Origin: Guadua angustifolia
Lineage: Eukaryota; Streptophyta; Magnoliopsida; Poales; Poaceae
Direction of reading: 5' to 3'
Assembly: GCA_036346375.1 (NCBI GenBank)
Contig: CM070512.1
Span: 38,920,466 to 38,984,465, forward strand
DNA length: 64,000 nt
Part shown: piece after piece, positions 49,499 to 60,605 of the stretch
Position numbering within the stretch: position 1 is the first letter of the stretch
Layout: each line of letters opens with the position of its first letter
Notes under the pieces: generated by a model
What the model was told of the DNA's origin: nothing
The model's database searches: none
What the model saw: the letters and a program-made list of their open reading frames with translations, nothing else
Program-made: the position numbers and the translations under genes

Positions 49499-49891
49499 CA
49501 AGTAATTTTGTGTGTTTATTATCTTGTTCATTCATTCATTATTATTGTTGTTGTACTAACTTGATATTTTTCTTTCAACAGGATGCCCCGATCGATCAAG
49601 CGGTGGCGAAGGATTCCTCGATGGTAGGAGGAAGCCCGAGAGTTCGCGCGACGAGGAGGCCTTGTTTCAGGGTAGCGCTTCAAGCGCAAGTAGACGGCAT
49701 GCTTTGTTGAGTCAAGTGGATCCTGAGTTGCAGAGTCGTAGTGTTGCTTTGCAGAGTGGAGAGGTAACTAAGCTTTTGATGTGTACTTTGTGTCAAAACA
49801 TAAATATGACATAAATATAAGCATCTTGTATTATTTCGCAGATGAGACATCGTCGGAGGAAGAAGTGGTCTGCTGCCATGGATGTTGATGC

Positions 49892-50123
49892 AGGTAAACT
49901 AGAATGTTATATTATCTTAATTTATTTGATTATTATCTTCTTTATTCATTCATTATTATTGTTGTTGTAGGTGGGATCGATGAGGATCAGGAGGCTGATG
50001 TTGACACAGGTAAACTAGAATGTTATATTCTCTTAATTTATTTGATTATTATCTTCTTTATTCATTCATTATTATTGTTGTTGTAGGTGGGATCGATGAG
50101 GATCAGGAGGCCGATGAGGATCG
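49892..50123 (+). repeat. 116-bp tandem duplication containing an intron and a 39-nt mini-exon
   Basis: Copies at 49892-50007 and 50008-50123 are almost identical. Each starts AGGTAAACTAGAATG and contains TTGTTGTAGGTGGGATCGAT. The duplicated exon 49971-50009 is 39 nt, so the frame GGIDEDQEADVDT is kept. Confidence 0.93.
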
Positions 50124-51902
50124 AGAAGAGGACCCAATGGGTGGGGATACGACCGAGGGTTCTACCGGAGCCCGCCTGAGGTTTAGGAGGAGCCATACTA
50201 TCGCCCCCCTCCAGCGCCCAGACGGGAGGAGGACAAGGTTGTGATCACACCTGTTGGCGATAGGTTTGTATTTTCTAAACCATGTCTTATTTCATTTCTT
50301 TCCGAACAGGAACTATATCATTTATATGTCTTGCAGTTCATGGGATGGCTCGGGGTTTGACGGAAGAGGACACCATAGGCAGGTTAACTACGTGCTAGGT
50401 AACCTCTGCCGTTTGCACTACCCCGGGTTGGTCACAATGACCAATGGCGGCGATTTGTTGCTACTAGTTGGGATCATTACGCTTGCTCCTAATGCCGAGC
50501 ACTTGAATGCTCAAGGGCGCTTTGGAGTGACTTTTGGGTAAGATTCTCTGTGCGCTTGGTATTGGTTCAAGCTGCCGATTCTTTACTATTCTAACTATTC
50601 TTTGTGATGAACAATTGCGAAGCGTTACCGTTTGGTTGACGGTGCAAACATGGAGCTTGCTCGTAGAGTTTTCCATGTAAATGCACGTCGGGTGACCAAA
50701 GATGCATTGTCTAATGCTCGGATTCAAGCAACAAATCTTTACTTGAGGTCTATTAAAGGGCAGCGGATTAACGGGACTCATGGTCTTGAAAGTTACTTGA
50801 CCGAGGAAGAGTGCGGCGGTAATTGGCATATTGGAGCTATTTGAGTTTAACGTTTCTTGGTAATGTTGTTTTAATGTATTAATATCTTTGTGCAGTCATG
50901 ATTCCATGGTTGGGGACCGTCGAGAAGCTTACCGGAGCTCTTTGCGGCGTTGGGCTTCACCTGAGTTCATCGCCAAGTCAAAAAAGAACCAAGACTGCCG
51001 AGGCAAAGAATCAAAGCACACGTATGGCACCGATGGACATACGCGTAAAGCTAAGCGCATGGTAAGTCTCGTCGTAGCAATCTTTTGCAAAATACATGTT
51101 ACCAAGTATATGTATGCACCTAACTTATGTCTACAGGCTGCTCGGACCGGTGTTCAGCCGAGTGATATTGAAGTGTACGTGGAAGGTCATAAAGGTGGAG
51201 ACCGACACACCTGAGCAAATGTCGGGCAATCGAATGACTATTGATCGGTTGGTTAGTGGTCACAATTTTGATCCAATTCAAATTAAGTTGTTTGATTTGC
51301 AATTCCCATTTAAATTGTCTGATTTGGTTATGTAGGAGAAATATGGCGAGGAAATGGTCAAACGCCATGGTGAAGATTATGATTGGAGGAAGGAACCGAT
51401 TGTGGCGAGCTGTGCATGCTAGTGGAGGCGGCAAGGCCCATGGACGGTGAGATGTCATACCTTCTAAAATTTCATGAAGTCATAATTTGAAGTGCTCAAG
51501 CCTTTGTGGTCACGTATTTTGAAGGTACTCCATGTTCCTTTGGAGTGATCAACTCGCGGAGGTCTTGGTGAGAGGATCTTCTTAGTCCGGCTCGGGGTTG
51601 GTAGCCGTCGCCCCTCGAGCGGGAGTTGGGCGTTACTAGGTCGTGTGAGGAGCTGCGCCAGCGTGATGATTATGCAAGGGCGACAAGAGTACTACGCTTC
51701 ATACAATGCACAACAAACAATCGGCGATTCAAGTAAGTCCGAGTCTTCAATCTATTGCAATTAGAGAATCTATTAATTCAAAATACTTATATATTGTATT
51801 TGTAGGCAATGTTCAAGCGATGGGGCAAAACATTGTCTTTCCACTGTTCACCGCCCACCGCCACAATGGGGATGTATCCTCCGGCACCTCCTGCAGCTCA
51901 GG

Positions 51903-52399
51903 TATTCTTGCTAAACATTGTGAATCGAGTTGAACTTAGTCAATCTAGCTAATATTAGTTTGTTGTACCTAATCTTGTTCAAACTAGCTACATTTAGTCA
52001 ATCTAGCTAAACTTAGTCATTTCTAGAGAGACTTAGCGAATCTAGCAAGACTAAGTATCTCTAGAGTTAAGTTTGATGAATTTAACGATATTTAGTTCAT
52101 TTTTTCTAAACTTGGTCCGTTCTAGTTAAACTTTGTAAATGTAGTTAAATTTACTCAATGTAGCTACACTTACTAATTTCTAGCTAAACTTTGTCAAAAC
52201 TTGTAAATCTAGTAAAATTTGATCAATCTAGCTATAATTGTTGCCTTATGTAGGGATCATCGGCATATGGGTCCCCGTTTTATAGTACTCCGCCTGCAAC
52301 ACTTGCAGCACCTGTAGATCCGGCGGTTCGTTTCTTACTTGTTTCCTTATGGTACATTCATTCTTATATTATTGTGTAATCTTGCATTTTCTTGTGTAG
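51903..52399. other. Intron-like region in the CACTA-2 second gene with short repeats
   Basis: Between the exon ending at 51901 and the last exon, the phrases AATCTAGCTAA and TTTAGTCAATCTAGC recur in loose tandem (about 51940-52240). A small exon-like piece (TATGGGTCCCCG, then a proline/alanine-rich frame) lies near 52262-52330. Confidence 0.45.
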
Positions 52400-52757
52400 G
52401 GAACCGACGGTCCAACTACCTTTGTCAATACGCTCTTTGCTTCCGGATCAAGCGGCCAGAACTCCAATGATCCAGATGGCAGCTAGTAGTTGTAGATTGT
52501 TTGATAGTTGTGTCACTTTGGATATGTATGATTCGAGTTGAACTTTGGATGTGTTTGATAGTTGTCACTTTGGCCTTTTTTGGATGTGTTTGATATTATG
52601 ATGGATCGATAACTTGATTATATGCATGTTCTGTGCTGGATTGATTATATTCATGAATTGTATGTGTTGATGTGTGAATTGTTGTCAATGTTGATTATAT
52701 TATGTATTGAATTGTGTGGCAAAACATGAAAATGGGGGGAAATAGTTGCCCCTGGTA

Positions 52758-53192
52758 TGGCTAATTAACGTCGGCTTTGGTGTAGCCGATGTTAATTAGG
52801 GATTAATTAACGTCGGCCTTGTGGTAGCCGATGTTAATTAGGGAGTAATTAACGTCGGCCTAAGGTTAGCCGACGATAATTAGTAATTCCAGGGTGCTTG
52901 TATTAATCTGACAAATCTCCAGCAAAATGCTAATTAACGTCGGCCACATCAACATTGGCCCAACAGAGACCGACGTTAATTAGCGAGTCACGACAGTAAT
53001 TAACATCGGCCGCATCTGGCCGACGTTAATTAGTAATTAACGTCGGTCGTCGATGTTAATTATCATAATTAACATCGATTAACTATCGTGGGCCAAAAGC
53101 CGACGTTAATTAGCCATTTGCCGATGTTAATTACAATTAACGTCGGCAAATGGCTAATTAACGTCGGCTTTTGGCCGATGTTAATTTTCGGG
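52758..53192. repeat. CACTA-2 right subterminal repeats
   Basis: More than ten copies of AATTAACGTCGGC or its complement occur in both orientations, some back to back, for example TTGCCGATGTTAATTACAAT next to AATTAACGTCGGCAAATGG near 53115-53150. They mirror the left end. Confidence 0.92.
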
Positions 53193-53207
53193 ATTCCTAT
53201 AGTGAGC

Positions 53208-53715
53208 GTAGCCTAATCCTCCGTCGAGCCAACCGTTCTGTAGCGCTTTTGAGGCGCACCACGATGTGGCCCATTTTTGCGTGGATCCGGACGGAGCTAT
53301 CTAGACGAGCGGAGCATCAAACAGCGTTGGATTCTAGATTGTTACAGCAACAATAAAAAAAACTACTGCTCCGTACTACTGCTTCAAAATTTGTGCAATT
53401 TGTATTAGGAGAGAATGCATTGAAGCGCTGCTCTAACGACTTATGACCGGAGATAGTGTCGGGTCAACGTCTATGAGAGTGAATCTTGCCATATGGGGCT
53501 CGTCATGATGGACGATATTCACGCAATCGCTACTGGTGATTGGCCTGACTCCAAGAAACATCGGAGAGAAGTTTCATCTGCATTGTCCATCGTGGTGGCG
53601 GCAAGGCCTTGATGACCCGTCCAACTGCAAAGCCAACCCCGCCTCGGCAACCCTACGACCACTCAAGGCGTGCTGCCCACCACGCGTCTCCCTCCCCTCC
53701 CAAAATTCGCGACCA
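53208..53715. other. Host flank between CACTA-2 and the aconitase promoter
   Basis: No gene was recognised. It becomes C-rich toward 53,600 and is presumably the upstream promoter of the aconitase-like gene. Confidence 0.4.
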
Positions 53716-53800
53716 GCTATATAAACCCATCCTCCCACTCCCCCAACCACTTGCTCTCCCCGACCATCTCTCCCTTTCCCCCCTCCTCTGCTTTGCACCC
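53716..53800 (+). promoter_or_regulatory. TATA box and 5' leader of the aconitase-like gene
   Basis: TATATAAA at 53718-53725 is followed by a CT-rich leader (CCCATCCTCCCACTCC) and the first ATG at 53801, 76 bp downstream. This layout is typical of plant promoters. Confidence 0.65.
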
Positions 53801-54208
53801 ATGCCTCCCCTCATGAGCTCCCTCCTCTCCTGCTCTACCATTGGCTCCAACTCCTCCTCCACCGCCCGCATCTCCTCCGCAATCGCTGCCGCGATCTCAA
53901 AGCCTGCCGCGGACACCGCCCCATCCTCCTCACCTACTGCTGCCTACCCAAGCCCGCGCCCCAATCCGGCATCTCCCTTCGCGTCCGGCCTCTCTGGCCG
54001 CCTCTTCAGTGGGCACCGCGCCGCCGTCCGCTCCTCATCGTTCGCCCCGCCGTCTTCAAGTGTCGCTTTGCCTCTGCGGGTAAGGATTCCAACTGGCTCT
54101 AATTATCGCTTCACGTTTCGATTGCTCTCTCTGATGGGTATCCTGTTTCGGTTGTTTTTTTTTTGCAGCGACTAGGAACTCGTACGATGAAATCCTAACG
54201 AGCCTCAC

Positions 54209-55864
54209 TGAAAGACCATGTGGAGGTCTATCCTTGTGTGTGATGAGTAATTGACGAGATTTGAGTTTGGTTTGATTTGAAATTGAGTTTGATTTGAATT
54301 GGACTTTCGTTTTGAAGCAATTTGAGTGTTGGTTGCTTTTCCTAGTGCTACTGGCCTGGGGGCGGTAGCATCGAACCGTTGAGAGAAATTATGAATGATT
54401 AATGATTTTGTGATAATCATTGAATATCTCTGTGGGCATTGCTATGTGAAAGGTTTTTCCTTGTCTTTGATGGTTGCAGGGCGACGGTGTTAGGTCATGG
54501 TGAGGCGGAGGATGACCGGGACTAGGCGAGGAGCGTCGGAGGTCCAGACGGTTGGGAGATCGCTGGAAGATGATTGGAGACGGAGTTCGGGCAAGCCAAG
54601 AAGACAAGGAAAGGAGGAGATGCTAACTAGACACCGCGTGGATCAAGGAAAGCCGTCGGATTGCGGTCTTGTTGATATGTTAGCGGGTCTAGGTAGTATG
54701 CTTTGAAAACCGTGCAAGAAAACCCGATATGTATGTGGGTTTTGGGTTAGCCCTTGCATGGCTGTGTGAGTGGGTTAATCCTAGCCCTTAGATGAGTGTT
54801 CTAGGGTTGAGGGACTCATCTAAGGGTGGTAGGTGGCCCAAGAGTAGTATAAATAGGGGTGGAGGGGTGGCCTCCTCCCCTTGAAGGTTTGAGTTGCTCC
54901 TTTGAGCTTTGCCCACATAAAGTGAGGCTTTGTAAACCTTCCCACTAGAAATACAAAGAATTTCTTTACATTATTGTGAATTTAAATTCCGCATTTACAT
55001 TATGTCTTTACTTTACGCAATTTAAATTCAACATTTACTTTACGCATTTACTTTCCATAATTTACATTCATGCAATTTGGATTTGCCTCCTCCTTCTAAA
55101 TGCTGATCTTGGATGTTTTGAGTGTGTTCATATGGTTTTACATCTCTTTTGCACTCTTGGATTGAGTAGAGATCAACTTTTCTTTCAAGTTGCAATTCTG
55201 TCCAGAACTTGTTCTTCGCGCAGCAGTTAGTGTTTGATTTTTAGAAAAATCTAGAAAAATACTTTTTGAGTGATTCTTATTGGAGATTGTGAGGGTCTCC
55301 TATATCCATCTGTAGAAAATTTTGGAGTTCACTTGTTGTACCGTTTGGGTACCATGAGGTGAAAACCGAGCTCCAAATTTTCTGCTCAAAGTTCCTGACT
55401 GTCTGTGCTCTTTGATTTTTGATGATTTTTCTGTAAGGACTTTTGAAGTAAAATTTGGTGGAGTTCTTCACAACTCATCGGCTCATAGGAAGATAATTTC
55501 TCATAATTTCTTGAGTAGCAGAGACCCACCAAACACCTATTCAAATTGAAGACAGTTTCTGAAATTTCTGCTCTTGCTTTTCTAAAAGTGGCTTTTATGA
55601 TTTGAATTGATCTTTTTCTAAAAGCAAGAGTAGATTTGATTCCTTCTTGATTTGGATACTAGACAACCAAAATTGTGACTCAAAAATCCCTACATATTCT
55701 ATGAAACTCATCCATGCATGCTAGGGGTACACATAGTTGTCTAGTTGTTCGGGTTTTTCACGATTTCCTTTGCGCGATCTTTTCAAGGTTTTAATTGGAG
55801 TATTTTAGGGGAAAATTTATTTGCAACCATTCACCCCCCCTCTATTCGCCATCTCGATCCTTCA
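54209..55864 (+). mobile_element. Copia-type solo LTR (1,656 bp) inside aconitase exon 2
   Basis: It begins TGAAAGACCATGTGG and ends CGATCCTTCA, flanked by the exact duplication CTCAC (54204-54208 and 55865-55869). Near the right end is CATTCACCCCCCCTCT, a phrase common at the ends of plant Copia (Sirevirus-like) LTRs. A TATA box (TATAAATAG, 54848-54856) and downstream transcribed-leader-like sequence fit + strand LTR transcription. There is no internal domain, so it arose by LTR-LTR recombination. The open frames at 54497-54706 and 54976-55230 have no family motif. Confidence 0.85.
54848..54856 (+). promoter_or_regulatory. TATA box of the solo LTR
   Basis: TATAAATAG is followed by a G/C-rich leader. 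It is the likely LTR core promoter and could drive transcription into the aconitase copy. Confidence 0.5.
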
Positions 55865-55935
55865 CTCACAAAGCCGGGTTGCGGATCGGAGTTTGGGAAG
55901 TATTACAGCCTACCGGCGCTCTCTGATCCGCGAAT

Positions 55936-56108
55936 TGGTGAGTTGTTTTATGGTTTTCCAACATTTTTGGATGCCCTGATCCACTATTTTGGTGTGGGAT
56001 GTGTCTGATGTGGTTTGATTCTTAGTTTGTGGTGGGTGGATTGAGAATTCAACGAGGGTTTGGATGCTTTGATCTCTTTCAGTCTATCATGTTAGGCTAT
56101 GAAGTGGC
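55936..56108 (+). other. Start of aconitase intron 2, up to the Gypsy remnant
   Basis: After the GTGAGT donor the sequence is T-rich and non-coding. The exact junction with the Gypsy element (near 56100) has no visible LTR or target duplication. Confidence 0.5.
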
Positions 56109-56771
56109 TTAGACCCTCTTACTAATCATCTGGCACTCGTCAAAGTTGTGTTCGTTTGTATGATAGACTGGACAGTATTTGTTCCCTCCACGGCTTCGAC
56201 CTTTGTTGTCACCAATATTGCGCATCTTGCCCCTTTTGACCACGGCTACGGTGGAGTCACTTTTGCGTTTCTCCCTGCGGTTCTTGTTCCTCTTCGCTCC
56301 TTGCTTGGATGACTCAGGTTTTTCGTTGTCAGACTTGGAGTCTTCAAGGTAGTCTCGGACCTCAGCGCATATGACGTATTTGTCTACCAACTTGAAAAGC
56401 TCCTTGGTGGTTCTGATCTTTCGAGTGGCAAGTTTTTCCTTCAACACTCTATCCTTGACACCGTTCTCGAAAGCCACTATGACTGCTTCATCTAAAATGT
56501 CAGGTATCAAGTTGCACTTGTCGCTGAAGCATCGGATGAAGCCATGCAACAACTCTCCTGGCTTCCGTATCACCCAATACAAGTCGCTGCGCGTTCTGGA
56601 GCATTCATACGTACCCTGAAAGTTGGCGATGAACTGGGCCCACAACTCCGCCCACGATAATATCGACTGAGGTGGGAGACTGAGTAACCATGATCTTACT
56701 ACACCATCCAGGATGGTGAGCAAGTAGTTAGCCATTACCTTCTCGTTTCCTCCGGCAGCCCTCATGACTGT
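56109..56771 (-). pseudogene. Gypsy gag, C-terminal part
   Basis: The - strand frame reads VMRAAGGNEKVMANYLLTIL, then WAELWAQFIANFQGTYECSR and RDYLEDSKSDNEKPESS, ending KYCPVYHTNEHNFDECQMI. This is a clear plant Gypsy gag (Retrotrans_gag family), about 220 residues. The start is set by the CACTA-3 insertion, so the true N-terminus is at 62239. The usual pol region after the Cys-rich tail is missing. Confidence 0.85.
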
Positions 56772-56799
56772 CTACTACAGAATCTGAACATTTCGTGGG

Positions 56800-57240
56800 C
56801 GAACCCACGAAAATAAGATCTTTTACCGCGAAAATAACTATTTTTTTTAAGCAATATATTTATTTTCGCCGTGCCATGGCCGTCGAGAGATAAGGAGTCG
56901 AAAGTTAGCTTAATTTTCGCCGACTCTGAAGCGAAAGTTAGTTATTTTCGTCGAGGACGTCTTGACGAGAGTTAGTGCGAAAGCGAAATTTTAAATCATT
57001 AACGACGGCCGACGAAAATAACTAACTTTCGTCGGTTTTCTTCTGAGCCCACGAAAGTTAATAACGTTAATTTTCGTCGGTTTACTTGAGCCCACGAAAG
57101 TTAATTTGGTTAATTTTCGTCGGTTTCTTGGCCCACGAAAATAATTTGGGTTTATTTTTGTCGGTTTCTTGGCCCACGAAACTAATTTGGGTTAATTTTC
57201 GTCGGTTTTTACTGGCCAACGAAAATTATTCTGGAGCTGA
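56800..57240. repeat. CACTA-3 left subterminal repeats
   Basis: Repeated CCCACGAAAATAA-, AATTTTCGTCGGTTT- and GCCGACGAAAATAAC-type units occur in both orientations, for example near 57004, 57035 and 57110. Confidence 0.85.
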
Positions 57241-57770
57241 CAAAAAAAACATCCCAGTAAACCCATTTTTCAGACAGATTTAGACAAATATTTCATAACA
57301 ATACATTCATTCATTCAACCACATATATCATTCATCCACATATATTTCATACAGATTTAGAGAAATATTTCATTCAACCACATATATCATTCATTCATTC
57401 ATTAATCCACATATATCATTCAAATATCCACATATATCATTGATCCGCACATATATATCATTCAAATATCCACATATATCCTTGCACACAGATACCACCA
57501 TTCAAAAGATGAACTGAACTGAAGCATTAACAACCATCAGAGAATTTCACACGAATTCACCTGCCATCAGCGACTTTTGTCCCACTAAGCATTAACAACC
57601 AGTAGAGAAACACTTCATCCACATCATTATGGATACGATTCAAATACAGTTCGGCTTGTGTTCTAAATGCACATACTGCTAGTCATACACATAATATCAT
57701 TCATCCACACATAATAATTAGTTGAGTTGAGGCATCTCAAGATTACAGATTATTACCAAACATCTGAAGA
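57241..57770. repeat. ATATATCATTCA-type short repeats in CACTA-3
   Basis: Loose repeats of CCACATATATCATTCA fill about 57320-57480, followed by non-coding AT-rich DNA. There is no gene. Confidence 0.6.
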
Positions 57771-57934
57771 TTACATAACATGAGGGTCATTTGAGTTGTG
57801 GCCGCTACCTGCGGAGCCAAATAGGTTTTGAACATGCTCTCTAGGTCTTTGCTCCAGTCTTCTTTGGTCGTGGCGGCGGAGTTTGGTAAACCTGGTGCGT
57901 ATTTGTCCCCGATCCCTACGATACAGTAGACCAA
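57771..57934 (-). pseudogene. CACTA-3: last exon of a second-gene (Transposase_24-like) remnant
   Basis: On - a likely acceptor near 57932 (ATCGTAG) opens an exon ending VQNLFGSAGSGHNSNDPHVM. The CACTA-2 second gene ends VNTLFASGSSGQNSNDPDGS; the nucleotides are also alignable (AGCGGCCACAACTCAAATGA against AGCGGCCAGAACTCCAATGA). The C-terminal exon is thus homologous in the two elements. Confidence 0.65.
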
Positions 57935-59583
57935 ATTTAGCGGAGTCTGTAAGCATCTTTACTTTAAATTTGTACAAATCAAATATAGACCTGCATTTAA
58001 ATAAATAAACTAGTAGTAGCACAATAGAGTAAGTGATCGATGCAAAATGCAGTAAGAGAACAGCGTGTGTAACATCTCAAAAGCATTGATAGGTAGCACA
58101 TCATTGTAGCACTGAAAAAGGAGAGGGTCATGTTCTAGCTGCATTCATGTTGCAATTAAACTTGTTCAGAAAACTTTAGGCTACTAATATTCATTTGATG
58201 TATTACAACAAATCATTTGCAAGCTCACATCAAAATTAGAAAAGCAAAAATTATTGAAGAGGCACCATTTGATATTATCAGGGCATATATGTATGAAGAG
58301 GTTCTCTTTGAGTTATATGAGTTGATGAATGATATTGCTGGGTCCTTGACATAATTTACATTCTATGAGTAGGTCCAGGATATGAGAATCCTTCAAATGA
58401 ATGGGATGCATATCCTCCTTATGGTTAATACCCAGACAACAAAAACATTCCTAGGATGTGTTTGCAATTACTTTTCACGATCTACTGTCGTAAGCATTGA
58501 AGTGTTTGGATCATGAATGGTAGACCGTTTGAAACCAACTTATACAGATCAAACCTAATAACTGTGAGTATGAATCATACATAACCCTGACCAAACATAA
58601 CATCCTTTTTATCATGATATCAGAATTTAGAATCATAATATAGACAGAGTTAGACAGAAAAAAACATGTGTCGGACTCAAGATTTGAGCTCAAACGGACA
58701 GCAAAAACATGAGTATGCCATTTTTCCCATTCTTTGATAAGCAGAACAATCATGCTTACAAGTTACAACAACGGCAGATGGTCCACCCATCAAATTGACA
58801 ATACCAAAAAATGTCATGTTCACCTCATGCTACATAGGAGAGCTATTTCAAGATGAAAGTCACCGAAATCATGAACAATTTTCAACATGAAAGAAAAGAT
58901 TCAGTTAGAAACTTTTCAACCATGTAAAGTGCTTCCGAATCATATGCATTTCATACAGTTTAGGCTCAAGGCAGTTCTGAAAGGTAGTACTATTCAGCAT
59001 TTCAGCTCCCTTCATACTTATTGTTACCTAATTATTGAAACGTTAGCCTTTGTAGATAATAATATTGAGCCTCACGAAGCTATAAATAACCATTAAAATC
59101 TCTTGTATACATTTTGACATCAAAGAAGGAAATGAGGAATCAGTCCCTGACATCTTGTCATGAAAGAAGGAAAAAGGTGTAACCAGAATGTGTAACATTT
59201 TGACATGAAAGAAAGAAAAGGTGTAACCAGAATGTATAATCAATAATAACCATGCATACCTTTCTGCATTTATAAGCAATATAAACTTTGAAATAAAAAT
59301 CAGTTTAATTGAATACCTCAGCAAGATAGACAGCCATACATAGTTGGTCAATAGGTAGAAAATATTTCTTATTTTTCTCACACATCCGTGTGGATTCTAT
59401 GTTTGGTGCGCTGGGACAACATATCAACAACTAACACAACGTCAATATAGCATGCTTTAGTATGTAAATGTAGTGTAGTGATTTGTACATGTCAATTAAT
59501 TCATCTTTCTTTTCCAGTCATAAACATACTGCAGACTGTGTTGAGCATCCATATATCGCTAGAAAAGACCAAGTTTAGCTAAC
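57935..59583. other. CACTA-3 interior, intron-like
   Basis: AT-rich, no coding motif found. The phrase GACATGAAAGAAGGAAAAGG / GACATGAAAGAAAGAAAAGG is duplicated near 59158 and 59200. Confidence 0.4.
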
Positions 59584-59691
59584 CTGAGTTGCAGGAGAAG
59601 GTGCCGGAGGATTCATCCCCCATTGTGGTGGTGGTGGTGGCGGCTGCCATGGTGGAAAGACAATGGTCTGGCCCTACTGCTGGAACATTGC
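59584..59691 (-). pseudogene. CACTA-3: proline-rich exon related to the CACTA-2 second gene
   Basis: On - it reads GCAATGTTCCAGCAG to CCGGCACCTTCTCCTGC, with an acceptor at 59692 and a donor at 59583. The CACTA-2 exon 51806-51901 reads GCAATGTTCAAGCG to CCGGCACCTCCTGCAGC, alignable throughout. The encoded stretch is Pro/Ala-rich with PPAPSPA. A GGTGGTGGTGG run has expanded in this copy. Confidence 0.65.
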
Positions 59692-60605
59692 CTGTAAATG
59701 CAATGTGTCAGTTTCATATATTGTTGCATGCTCGGAATGCTAACTGTTTGAGGTAAAACAACCATGATGGTAAAAGTTTCAGACTTTCAGCACTAAATGG
59801 TAAGTCTACTTAAACATATCATTCAACACATGTTTTTTATCATGTCAATCAAAAAGAATCAATGAAATTCTAAACATTTTGTGTTAGTCAATCGATCTGT
59901 ATATTTTCATGCAGGGAGCCGGAGTAATATTTTGGTGCTCTGTTCTAAAGATTTATGTGATTGTCTCATTAATACGTAGACCATGGTGTTATATTTCCAG
60001 GGTGTTGTAATTAACATGTGATCTGTACAAAGCTACTTTTTTTTCAAAAAAATATTTTACCTGTAATTTTGATTACTTTGCTTTGTTAGCATCCATATCT
60101 GCTGTTCAAAAAAATCTACTTTTTTTCAAAAAAATCTTATGCTTAGCTTTTCAGCAAATAAGGTCAGCATAATATTCTTATACTTTAAAGGTTTAGTAGG
60201 ATGCTGTCTAGCTGTTGCATGAGAGTTATAGTGGTACAGTGTTCTTTCATTCTGCGTCTTACTAAATAAAGCTAGAATCTTTTTAAAACTTCACTTTTAT
60301 TAGTTTTACATGGTAGCTAATATGTGATATTTCCAGGTAAATATGATCCTTTTTATTATTTCAAGTGTATGTAGTGAAAAAGATTCCGATCTGCCATGCA
60401 ACAATTTGATTGCCCCACTTTTCTTTTGAGAAATATCAGGGTTTGCGCAATCTGCTTGCAATTGGAATGCAAGGATATGACATGAGTTGGTTTTTACATA
60501 ACAAAGAAAACTACGGATAGTTTATATCAATGTACAAAAGATAGGGACATATATAATTTCTGTTCTTCATTATTGAACTATAACACTATATTCTTTCTGT
60601 GGTAG
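59692..60605. other. CACTA-3 interior, possibly captured intron sequence
   Basis: AT-rich. TTTTTTTCAAAAAAAT is repeated at about 60040 and 60121. A possible exon-like piece follows a CAG near 60440 (GGTTTGCGCAATCTGC) but was not identified. It may be intron sequence of the captured MATE gene. Confidence 0.4.

Larger units (their letters stand above)
49583..52486 (+). pseudogene. CACTA-2 second gene (Transposase_24/Ptta-like), multi-exon, probably degenerate
   Basis: Likely exons are 49583-49762, 49842-49893, 49971-50009, 50087 to about 50262, 50337-50537, about 50895-51060, about 51137-51255, about 51335-51450, 51806-51901 and 52400-52486, mostly with GT/AG borders. Family motifs are WDHYALAPNAEHLNAQGRF (across a frame change near 50470-50520), SLRRWASPEFIAKSKKNQ and HTYGTDGHTRKA near 50940-51050, then RTGVQPSDIEVYVEGHKGG near 51140. 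Later exons encode a proline/glycine-rich tail and end SGQNSNDPDGS. Frame changes near 50190, 50470 and 51210 suggest decay. The third exon and its intron are tandemly duplicated. Proteins of this type are thought to bind CACTA subterminal repeats. Confidence 0.7.
44695..53204 (+). mobile_element. CACTA-2: CACTA (En/Spm) DNA transposon
   Basis: The left end is CACTACAGGAAACAGGG and the reverse complement of the right end is CACTATAGGAATCCCG. The 3-bp duplication AGC flanks both sides (44692-44694 and 53205-53207). Dense subterminal repeats of AATTAACGTCGGCC in both orientations fill about 44713-44925 and 52760-53190. The interior has a TNP2 gene remnant (45982-49498) and a second multi-exon gene (49583-52486), both on +. 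Its length is 8,510 bp. Both genes carry lesions. Confidence 0.93.
53801..55935 (+). pseudogene. Aconitate hydratase (aconitase), 5' end only: exon 1 and an LTR-split exon 2
   Basis: Aconitase converts citrate to isocitrate in mitochondria and cytosol. Exon 1 (53801-54079) encodes MPPLMSSLLSCSTIG, then a Ser/Ala/Arg-rich stretch (SGLSGRLFSGHRAAVRSSSF), a plausible transit peptide. Intron 1 (54080-54168) has GT and TTGCAG borders. Exon 2 begins RNSYDEILTSL at 54169 and is split at 54208 by a solo LTR. It resumes after the LTR as KPGCGSEFGKYYSLPALSDP, then RIG, with a GTGAGT donor near 55936. In plant aconitases EILTSLPKPGGGE.GKFYSLPALNDPRI is contiguous, matching this once the LTR and one TSD copy are ignored. 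Exon 1 ends in phase 0 but exon 2 needs one extra base, so either exon 1 is mispredicted or a frameshift exists. Later exons are not in the window. Confidence 0.8.

Noticed and set aside
55936..56108. 3' LTR of the Gypsy element next to aconitase exon 2
   Set aside because: The sequence has no similarity to the 62286-62967 LTR and reads as intron after a GTGAGT donor.
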